From Prosthecobacter sp. (GTDB lineage Bacteria; Verrucomicrobiota; Verrucomicrobiia; Verrucomicrobiales; Verrucomicrobiaceae): a stretch of 64,000 nt of DNA. Both the position numbers and the translations under genes were made by a program. Shown here piece by piece: positions 7,627 to 15,283 of this stretch (position 1 is its first letter; each line of letters opens with the position of its first letter). The stretch lies in assembly GCA_019186985.1 (NCBI GenBank), contig JABARQ010000013.1, positions 186,001 through 250,000 of the forward strand. Reading direction: 5' to 3'. The notes under the pieces are model-generated. The model was not told the origin of the DNA. It did not search any database and saw only the letters and a list, made by a program, of their open reading frames with translations.

Positions 7627-9585
7627 ATGAGCACAGAAAGAATGCGGCGGTTCATCATCATTCTGTTGTGCGGCGAGATGCTGGCCTGCACAGGCCTTGC
7701 GCAGACCTCCCCTGCCATGCTGCCTTATTCGCCGGGCATGACGGCGGATTCCAAGGGGCATGACTGGTATGTGGAGCAAAACGGCAGCCTGCAGCGCCAG
7801 GGAGACTCTCCTTCCATGATCGGCAGCTGCGCCGTGCTGCAGATCGCCGGGCAGACCTTTTACACCCAGCAGGCCCAGGTGACGCCGGATGGAAGGGTGA
7901 TGCGGATGACCTCCCCGCAGGCCATGGGGGGCGTCAATGTCACTCGCACGATCACCTTGATGGATCGCGAGGGTGCCATGAGGTATGTGGAGGAGCTGAC
8001 CAACACGACGGCGCGGGATCTCAGCCTGGTCGTCGAGCTGCGTCATGGATTTGGAGGTTCTGCGCGGGAGGTGGTGAGCGACCTGGGCCGGGTGTTCAAG
8101 GATGTGCTGAACGACCAGGAGTCAGGCGTCGCCGGCCTGCCGCAGGGTGCGGAGGGAAGTACGCCCGCGCTGCTCATCCTGGCACGTTCAGCCAGGTCGA
8201 TGGCGCCGCTGAAGATCCGCGTGCAGAACAAGTACCAGGTCACGATGACCTTCCAGCTGACGCTTCCTGCCGGCGAGACCCGTTCGCTGGTGCATGCCCT
8301 GGCCCAGGTGGCTCTGCCTCCATCGGCGGACACCGCCCAGCTGGCCCGGGCCTTTGCAGCCCTGCGGCTGGACAGGCTGGCCAAAGGCCTGCCTAAAAGT
8401 GTGGTCAAGACGGCGGTGAACCTGGGCGGTCCGGTGTTTTCCATGGATCCGGCCTCCTGGTTTCCCAAGGACTACTGGGGACTGGTTCCGGCCGACTCCG
8501 ACCAGCTGGCGCTTGGAAAAGGGACTCTTCTGAGGGGCAGGATGGAGGGTGGTTCAGTCGGCTGGCGCCGGGGAGGCACCACGCTGCAGGTGCCGAGGGA
8601 GCGTGTGGCGGCGGTCTCCGGGCCGGCTTTTGCGGGTGATGGCCGGTTCTGGCTCTGGCTGCGTGACGGTCAGCGCTGGCTGGGGGCGATGGAGCCGCCC
8701 GGATGCAAGTTTGCTCTCAACAACAGCTCGGAACTGCCTGTGCAAAACCTCGACAGGCTGGTGTTCGCCAGATCGTCGGATGAATGGAAGAAGCCCGAAG
8801 GGCTGCTGGCCGAGCTTGCCAGCGGTGAGCGTCTGTCGGTCGTTCCTTCGGGAGATGCCACGCTGAGGACCGAGTGGGGGAAGCTGGTGACGCCCTGGGC
8901 GGGTATGCTGGCCTGTCAACGGCTCGAGGGAAGTCTGGACAGCGTGTTTGTCCTGCGTTCCGGAAGCCGGGTCCGTGCCCGGTTTGAATCCGCCCGCTTC
9001 AAGATGAAGACGCCTGAATGGGGCGAGCAGGAAATCGCTGCGGAAGAACTGCGCCGCCTGTTTGTTCCCACGGCTGAACTGGAGGATGAAGAACCCGTGG
9101 TGAGCCACCTGGAGCTGGTGAATGATCAACGCCTGGTCGGACGTGTCACGGCATCGACATTGACGCTGGTGACCGAGGCTGGCCCTCTCACCCTGGCTCC
9201 CTCCGTGATTCGGGAGCTGCGCGAGGCCGAGGTGGCTGAGGGGCAGCCTCGTGAGTTTGAGGCGGAACTCTGGGGCGGAGGCGTGGTGCGCGGCCCCCTG
9301 GCGGCCGGGGAGCTTCCTGTGGAAGGGGAGGGGTTTCGCTGGGAGCTGCCGGTGCGGCAGGTCGTACGGCTGGTCAACCCGGCGCCTGTCGCCGACGCCA
9401 CGCTCATGCGCCGCATCGGACGGCTCATCCAGGACCTTGGGCATGATCAGTGGAAGGTGCGAGAAGCCGCCACGACCGCCCTGCGGGAGATGGGGACGCT
9501 CGCCCATGCCGGTCTGCGTGAGGCGTTGAAGTCAGCGGCGGACGCCGAGGTGGTGCGGCGGCTCGAAGAACTGCTGCAGGAGTAG
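7627..9585 (+). CDS. Exported protein with C-terminal HEAT-like repeat, function unknown
   Basis: About 652 residues if started at ATG 7627; ATG 7642 (MRRFIIILLCGEML) gives the same signal peptide with fewer preceding residues. The signal peptide ends near TGLAQ. The body is beta-rich with no family I recognise. The last ~60 residues (from about 593) carry a HEAT/PBS-lyase type helix pair: LGHDQWKVREAATTALREMG and a DAEVVRRLEELL end. The same C-terminal motif closes many planctomycete and verrucomicrobial exported proteins. The frame stays open far upstream within the PPC gene, but that part is a shadow. It follows the PPC gene by 79 bases on the same strand. Confidence 0.65.
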   Translation: MSTERMRRFIIILLCGEMLACTGLAQTSPAMLPYSPGMTADSKGHDWYVEQNGSLQRQGDSPSMIGSCAVLQIAGQTFYTQQAQVTPDGRVMRMTSPQAMGGVNVTRTITLMDREGAMRYVEELTNTTARDLSLVVELRHGFGGSAREVVSDLGRVFKDVLNDQESGVAGLPQGAEGSTPALLILARSARSMAPLKIRVQNKYQVTMTFQLTLPAGETRSLVHALAQVALPPSADTAQLARAFAALRLDRLAKGLPKSVVKTAVNLGGPVFSMDPASWFPKDYWGLVPADSDQLALGKGTLLRGRMEGGSVGWRRGGTTLQVPRERVAAVSGPAFAGDGRFWLWLRDGQRWLGAMEPPGCKFALNNSSELPVQNLDRLVFARSSDEWKKPEGLLAELASGERLSVVPSGDATLRTEWGKLVTPWAGMLACQRLEGSLDSVFVLRSGSRVRARFESARFKMKTPEWGEQEIAAEELRRLFVPTAELEDEEPVVSHLELVNDQRLVGRVTASTLTLVTEAGPLTLAPSVIRELREAEVAEGQPREFEAELWGGGVVRGPLAAGELPVEGEGFRWELPVRQVVRLVNPAPVADATLMRRIGRLIQDLGHDQWKVREAATTALREMGTLAHAGLREALKSAADAEVVRRLEELLQE

Positions 9586-9599
9586 CGTCCGGATCCAGG

Positions 9600-9621
9600 G
9601 GCGTCTGCAAGGCGCCTTTTT
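9600..9621 (+). terminator. Possible intrinsic terminator after the HEAT-tailed gene
   Basis: GGCG (9600-9603) pairs with CGCC (9613-9616), extendable leftward by G-U pairs, followed by five T. The stem is short, so this is only a candidate; it lies between the stop at 9585 and moxR. Confidence 0.4.
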
Positions 9622-9639
9622 ACACCTCGGACAAAACTA

Positions 9640-9657
9640 TTCAGGGCCGGGCGGCGT
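9640..9657 (+). repeat. 18-bp repeat TTCAGGGCCGGGCGGCGT, copy 2
   Basis: Exact copy of 5084-5101 in the same orientation, 60 bases before the moxR start and after the putative terminator, hence in the region expected to hold the bat operon promoter. Confidence 0.85.
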
Positions 9658-9717
9658 TTTGAACATGAGTCTCCTGCCTTGACTCTCACCCCGCCCCCAT
9701 TGACCGTTTCACCCTGC

Positions 9718-10731
<1,014 letters not shown>

Positions 10732-10738
10732 TCCACGT

Positions 10739-10774
10739 CACCTTCCTGACTGCGGAAGCAGGGCAGGGAAGGTG
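10739..10774 (+). other. Intercistronic hairpin between moxR and the DUF58 gene
   Basis: CACCTTCC (10739-10746) pairs with GGAAGGTG (10767-10774), and inside it CTGC (10750-10753) pairs with GCAG (10758-10761) around a GGAA tetraloop. There is no T run, so it is not a classic terminator. It could protect or process the mRNA and make moxR expression differ from the genes downstream. Confidence 0.45.
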
Positions 10775-10803
10775 GTCATCATGAGGTCTGCAGACGGACA
10801 ACC

Positions 10804-11718
10804 GTGAAGCCAACCCCACCAGAAACCGAAGACGAACGCCTCACGCGCATCCTGAAGAGGGTGCGCAGGATCGAGCTGGTCACGCGCGGCATCGTCAAGG
10901 AGACGCTTGGCGGAGCCTATCACTCGCGCTTCAAGGGGCAGGGGATCGAGTTTGACGACTTCCGCGAATACCAGCCCGGTGACGACGTGCGCTTCCTCGA
11001 CTGGAACGTCACCGCCCGCATGAACGACCCCTATGTCCGCAAGTACATCGAGGAGCGCGAGCTGACCGTCATGCTCGTGGTCGACGTGAGCGGTTCGGGC
11101 GACTACGGCAGCCAGGAGGACAGCAAACGCGAGCGTGCCGCCGAGGTCGCGGCGGTCTTCGCCTTCAGCGCGGTGCAGAACCAGGACAAGGTGGGGCTGA
11201 TCCTCATTTCGGACCAGGTCGAGCACTACCTTCCGGCGCAGAAGGGAGGCTCGCACGCGCTGCGCTGCCTGCGTGACATTTTGAACCACCGCCCGCAGAG
11301 CCGCCGAACCAATCTTGCTCCCGCCCTGGACCTGGCGCTGACACGGATCGCCCACCGGGCGCTGGTGATCGTGGTGTCGGACTTCCTCACGCCGGACCAG
11401 GCCTGGGAGCACAGCCTGAAGTCCCTGGCCGCCAAGCATGACGTCGTCGCCGCACAGGTGACCGACCCCAGGGAATGGGAGCTGCCGACGGTCGGCAGGG
11501 TGTGCCTGCAGGATCCTGAAACCGGCGAGCAATATGTCGTGAACACCTCGCATCCGGCCGTGCGCCGCCATTACGCCGCCCGGATGAGCGAGCGCCAGGA
11601 GGCGCTGGGCCGCAGCCTGCGCAAGCATGGCGTCGAGCGCCTGGACGTGCGCACCGATGACGATTACGTGCCCGCCCTGAAGGCCTACTTCCGCAGCCGG
11701 AAAAGGAGGAGGAAATGA
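10804..11718 (+). CDS. DUF58 domain protein (VWA-like)
   Basis: 304 residues. The DUF58 signature is clear: GIEFDDFREYQPGDDVRFLDWNVTAR (split here for reading as DFREYQPGDD then DWNVTAR), followed by the VWA fold with a complete metal-ion site start, VVDVSGSG (DxSxS). No membrane segment is evident, so it is probably cytoplasmic, working with the MoxR ATPase encoded 72 bases upstream. The start is GTG at 10804; no in-frame ATG fits. The last codons contain the Shine-Dalgarno of the next gene, and the stop overlaps that gene's start (ATGA). Confidence 0.88.
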   Translation: MKPTPPETEDERLTRILKRVRRIELVTRGIVKETLGGAYHSRFKGQGIEFDDFREYQPGDDVRFLDWNVTARMNDPYVRKYIEERELTVMLVVDVSGSGDYGSQEDSKRERAAEVAAVFAFSAVQNQDKVGLILISDQVEHYLPAQKGGSHALRCLRDILNHRPQSRRTNLAPALDLALTRIAHRALVIVVSDFLTPDQAWEHSLKSLAAKHDVVAAQVTDPREWELPTVGRVCLQDPETGEQYVVNTSHPAVRRHYAARMSERQEALGRSLRKHGVERLDVRTDDDYVPALKAYFRSRKRRRK

Positions 11719-12257
11719 AGGTCTTGCCGTTCCAGCCAGTGATTGCCCAGCAGGCCGGCCAGGGGCCGCCCCTGCAGCCGCTGCCGCATCCTGAGCTGCC
11801 GGACCCCGCCCTGGTGACCTCCGGTCCTGAATGGTGGGTCTATGCCTCTGCGGGCGGACTGGTGGTCATCCTGCTGGGGCTTGTCATCTGGCTGCTGATG
11901 CGACCCGCCAGGACCTCGCCGCCGCCCATGAAGAAGCCCTACGCCGCCGCGATGAACCGCCTGCGCGACATCCTGGCGAAGGCCTCGCAGCAGCCTCCAG
12001 CCAGGACCGCCGCCGACGTCTCCGAGACGCTGCGCATCTATTTCCACGACCGCTACAGGATCCCCGCCCCGTTCCGCACGACGAACGAATTGTTTGTCAA
12101 CGGAGGCATCCCGGCGGCCTCGCCGCGGCTGCAAAGGTACGCCCCCCTGGCCGAGCTCTGGGACCAGCTTGCCTTCGCCCCCGTGCCGGCGGACCCGCAG
12201 CAGGCGGCCGAGCTTGTGCAGAAGGCCATCTCACACCTTGAGGAGGACCGTTCATGA
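11715..12257 (+). CDS. DUF4381-like membrane protein of the bat operon
   Basis: 180 residues: a Pro-rich N-terminal stretch, one strong membrane segment at about 41-65 (WWVYASAGGLVVILLGLVIW), then a helical domain (MNRLRDILAKA, DVSETLRIYFHDRYRIPAPF). This is the single-span helper commonly found between the DUF58 and BatA genes. It is preceded by a strong AGGAGG five bases before the ATG, lying inside the DUF58 gene, and it overlaps both neighbours by four bases (ATGA), so the three are translated in series. Its biochemical role is unknown. Confidence 0.78.
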   Translation: MKVLPFQPVIAQQAGQGPPLQPLPHPELPDPALVTSGPEWWVYASAGGLVVILLGLVIWLLMRPARTSPPPMKKPYAAAMNRLRDILAKASQQPPARTAADVSETLRIYFHDRYRIPAPFRTTNELFVNGGIPAASPRLQRYAPLAELWDQLAFAPVPADPQQAAELVQKAISHLEEDRS

Positions 12258-13279
12258 GCATCCCCTTCCTGCCCGGCATGATCTTCGGCCGCCCCGAATG
12301 GCTGCTCCTGCTTCTTCTCCTGCCCGTCATGGCCTGGTGGCGCGGGCGGACCGGCAAGGCGCCTGCGATCGCCTTTTCCACCGCCTTTGTGCTGCGTGAG
12401 ATGGGCGTCCGCACCCGCAGCGCCCGGGGCGGCTTCACCCTCGGGCTTGTCCTCCTCAGCCTTGCCTGCGCCATCATCGCGCTCGCCAGGCCGCAGAAGG
12501 TCATCTCCCACGACGAGGAGAACACCGAGGGGATCGCCATCTGCCTCACCGTCGATGTTTCGCTCTCGATGCTCATCGAGGACTTCTACATCGGCGGCAG
12601 TCCGGTGAACCGGCTGACGGCGGCGAAGCGCGTGATGCGTGACTTCATCCGCGGCCGCAAGTCCGACCGCATCGGCATCGTGGCCTTTGCCGGCGCTCCG
12701 TATTATCCCTGCCCGATGACGCTCGACCGCGAGTGGCTCGAGTCAAACCTGGAACGCGTCCAGACCGGCGTCATGGAGGACGGCACGGCCATCGGCTCCG
12801 GACTCGCAGCCGCCGCCCGCCGCCTCGACAAGGAGACCGTGCCCAGCAAGGTCATCATCCTGCTGACCGACGGCGCCAACAACAGCGGCAAGCTCAGCCC
12901 CCAGGACGCCGCCAAGCTGGGCGCCACCCTAGGCATCAAGATTTACACCATCGCCATCGGTACGCCCGGGGTTCACATGATCCCCCTGCCCAACGGCCGC
13001 GTCATCACCAGTGGACGCCAGGAGTTTGACGAAGCCACCCTCCAGGCCGTGGCGAACATCGGCGGCGGGTCATTTTACATGGCTCAGGATCTCAGCGCCC
13101 TTGCCGACATCTTCGAGACCATCGACAAGCTGGAGAAGAAGGAGATCAAGAAGCGCACCATCTCCGAGACCGAGGAGCTCTTCTTCTATCCGCTGGCCGC
13201 CGCCGCTTCACTGCTCGGGCTGGCCCTGCTCCTGCGTTTCACCTTCCTGAACGCGGCCCCGATGGCCGTGGCCACCTGA
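12254..13279 (+). CDS. batA: BatA-type VWA membrane protein
   Basis: 341 residues: two N-terminal membrane segments (WLLLLLLLPVMAWW; GLVLLSLACAIIALA), a VWA domain with the metal site DVSLS near residue 98 and the later LTDGANNSG strand, and a C-terminal membrane segment (PLAAAASLLGLALLLRF). Two-helix anchor, periplasmic VWA, then a last helix is the standard BatA layout. AGGAGG seven bases before the ATG supports the start. It overlaps the previous gene by four bases and is followed after one base by the next VWA gene. Bat proteins are linked to aerotolerance and envelope stress in Bacteroides and Leptospira, but the mechanism is open. Confidence 0.88.
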   Translation: MSIPFLPGMIFGRPEWLLLLLLLPVMAWWRGRTGKAPAIAFSTAFVLREMGVRTRSARGGFTLGLVLLSLACAIIALARPQKVISHDEENTEGIAICLTVDVSLSMLIEDFYIGGSPVNRLTAAKRVMRDFIRGRKSDRIGIVAFAGAPYYPCPMTLDREWLESNLERVQTGVMEDGTAIGSGLAAAARRLDKETVPSKVIILLTDGANNSGKLSPQDAAKLGATLGIKIYTIAIGTPGVHMIPLPNGRVITSGRQEFDEATLQAVANIGGGSFYMAQDLSALADIFETIDKLEKKEIKKRTISETEELFFYPLAAAASLLGLALLLRFTFLNAAPMAVAT

Positions 13280-13280
13280 C

Positions 13281-15260
13281 ATGTCCTTCCTCGCCCCCAA
13301 GATCCTCTGCTGGCTTCTTGCCCTGCCTGTCCTTGCAGGCTTCAAGGCCTGGGCGGACTGGCGTGCCCGGAAGGTTCAGGCGGCCTTCGCCGCGCCCCGG
13401 CTGCGCGACGCCCTGGTCTCCGGGGTCTCCAGCGGCCGCTCCTGGCTCATCTTCGTCTTCCAGGTCCTGGCCCTCGCCTGCTTCATCATCGCCCTGGCCA
13501 GGCCCTGGTGGGATGAGGACAAGGTGGTGCAGCAGGAGTCGGGGCGGAATGTCATCATCGCCATCGACAGCTCGCGATCCATGCTCGCCAACGATGTCGT
13601 TCCCGACCGTCTGACTCGCGCCAAGCTTGCCGCCCAGGACCTGATGCTGTCCCTCAAGGACGACCGTGTCGGGCTGATCGCCTTCGCCGGCAACGCCTAC
13701 CTCCAGGCGCCGCTCACGACCGATCATGACGCCGTGGTGGAGGCCATCCAGTCGATTGATTTCACCTCGGTCCCCCGTGGTGGAAGCGAACTGGGACGTG
13801 CGTTGAAGCTCGCAATCGAGACCTTTGAAAAGAGCCCTGCCAGGAATCATGGCCTGATCCTGTTCAGTGACGGCGGCGAGCCAGACAGCGAGATCAGCGC
13901 CTATGCGCAGCAGGCGGCCAGGAAGAACATCCTGGTGCTCACCGTCGGCGTGGGCACCGAGGGGGGCGCCCTGATTCCCGACCCGGATCCAGACCGCTCC
14001 GGCGATTTTGTGCGTGACCGCGAAGGCAACGTCGTGAAGACCCGGCTGGAGCCGCAGCCGCTGCAGGAGATCGCCGCTGTCACACGCGGCCGCTACCTGA
14101 GGCTGGGGTCACAGGGACTGGCGGCCGACGTGGTCCGCAGCCTGGTTGCCAGCCTTCAGGCCCAGACCAACGCCGCCCGTGAAATCGTGAAGCCGATTGA
14201 GCGTTTTTACTGGCCGCTGTCTATTGGAGTGCTGTTACTTTTCGCCGCCTGGATCATCCGCCCCGCCGCCCGCATGAAAACGCCCGTGACCCCGCCCGTC
14301 TTCGCCCTGCTGGCCTCCCTGCTGCTTGTGCCCGACGTCGATGCCGCCGATCCCGGCTTCCTCGGATCCGTGCTGGGCTCGAAGAAAAATGCCGAATCCG
14401 TCGAGGCCCACGAGGCCTACAAGCGCGGCGAGTTTGATCATGCCGCCAAGCGGTATGAGGAACTACTCAAGCAGTCGCCGGGCGTCCGCCAAAAGCCTCT
14501 TTTCGCCTACGGCATGGCCGCCTCGGCCTTTCAGCTCAAGGACTATGACAGGGCGGTCGCCGGTTACAGCCAGGCGCTGGAAAGCCCTGACTCCAAGGTG
14601 CAGAACCAGGCTCACCGCGGCCTGGCCCACAGCCTCTATGACCAGGGAGACAAGGCGCTGCCGAAGCAGCCGAAGTTCACCCTGAAGGCCTGGCGTGACA
14701 GCGTGAGGCATTTTGACGCCTCGCTGGCGATTGATCCCGGCAACAAGGAGGTCCGTGAGAACCGTGACTTTGTCCAGAAGCGCCTCGATGAACTGCAGCA
14801 GCAGATGAACCAGCAGCAACAGCAGGGCGGCAAGGGTAACAAGGGCGACAAGAAAAAAGGTCAGAAGGGCCAGAAGGGCGAAAAAGGCCAGAAGGGCCAG
14901 GAAGGTGACGAGCAGGAGGGCGACAACGGTGACGAGGAAGGCGAGGGCGAAGGTGAGGATGACAAGTCACGCAAGGAAAGCCTGGGCAAGAAGGACGGCG
15001 AGGAGGAGGGGGAAGGCGAGGGCAAGGAGCACGACAAGGAAGGGCAGCTCCAGGCTGGCGAGGGTGGTCGTGACGAGACGCCCGAAGCTCGTGCAGCGCG
15101 TGAACGTCGTGAGGCCGAGATGGCTGAGAACCAGCAGAACGAGGCCACCGGTTTCAGCCGCAATGAGGCGCGGTCCTTCCTCCGCACCTACGCCGATGAC
15201 CAGAAGAAGGCCATGATTGTCCGGCCCCGCGATGAACCTGTACGAGGCAAGGACTGGTAG
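13281..15260 (+). CDS. BatB-BatC fusion: VWA membrane protein joined to TPR protein with charged tail
   Basis: 659 residues. Residues 1-330 are BatB-like: membrane segments, a VWA domain with DSSRS near 95-99 and FSDGGEPDS, and a C-terminal membrane helix. At M332 a typical signal-type segment begins (MKTPVTPPVFALLASLLL, ending VDAAD). After it come TPR helices at about 375-510 (YKRGEFDHAAKRYEELLKQ and copies). From about 512 the tail is low complexity, rich in Gln, then Gly/Lys/Glu with GxK-type triplets, as in BatC. In Bacteroides these are two genes. Either the fused chain spans the membrane more than once, or an internal start at M332 also makes free BatC. The tail ends RGKDW. Confidence 0.85.
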   Translation: MSFLAPKILCWLLALPVLAGFKAWADWRARKVQAAFAAPRLRDALVSGVSSGRSWLIFVFQVLALACFIIALARPWWDEDKVVQQESGRNVIIAIDSSRSMLANDVVPDRLTRAKLAAQDLMLSLKDDRVGLIAFAGNAYLQAPLTTDHDAVVEAIQSIDFTSVPRGGSELGRALKLAIETFEKSPARNHGLILFSDGGEPDSEISAYAQQAARKNILVLTVGVGTEGGALIPDPDPDRSGDFVRDREGNVVKTRLEPQPLQEIAAVTRGRYLRLGSQGLAADVVRSLVASLQAQTNAAREIVKPIERFYWPLSIGVLLLFAAWIIRPAARMKTPVTPPVFALLASLLLVPDVDAADPGFLGSVLGSKKNAESVEAHEAYKRGEFDHAAKRYEELLKQSPGVRQKPLFAYGMAASAFQLKDYDRAVAGYSQALESPDSKVQNQAHRGLAHSLYDQGDKALPKQPKFTLKAWRDSVRHFDASLAIDPGNKEVRENRDFVQKRLDELQQQMNQQQQQGGKGNKGDKKKGQKGQKGEKGQKGQEGDEQEGDNGDEEGEGEGEDDKSRKESLGKKDGEEEGEGEGKEHDKEGQLQAGEGGRDETPEARAARERREAEMAENQQNEATGFSRNEARSFLRTYADDQKKAMIVRPRDEPVRGKDW

Positions 15261-15283
15261 GCGCAACACATCCCTGAGCATTC

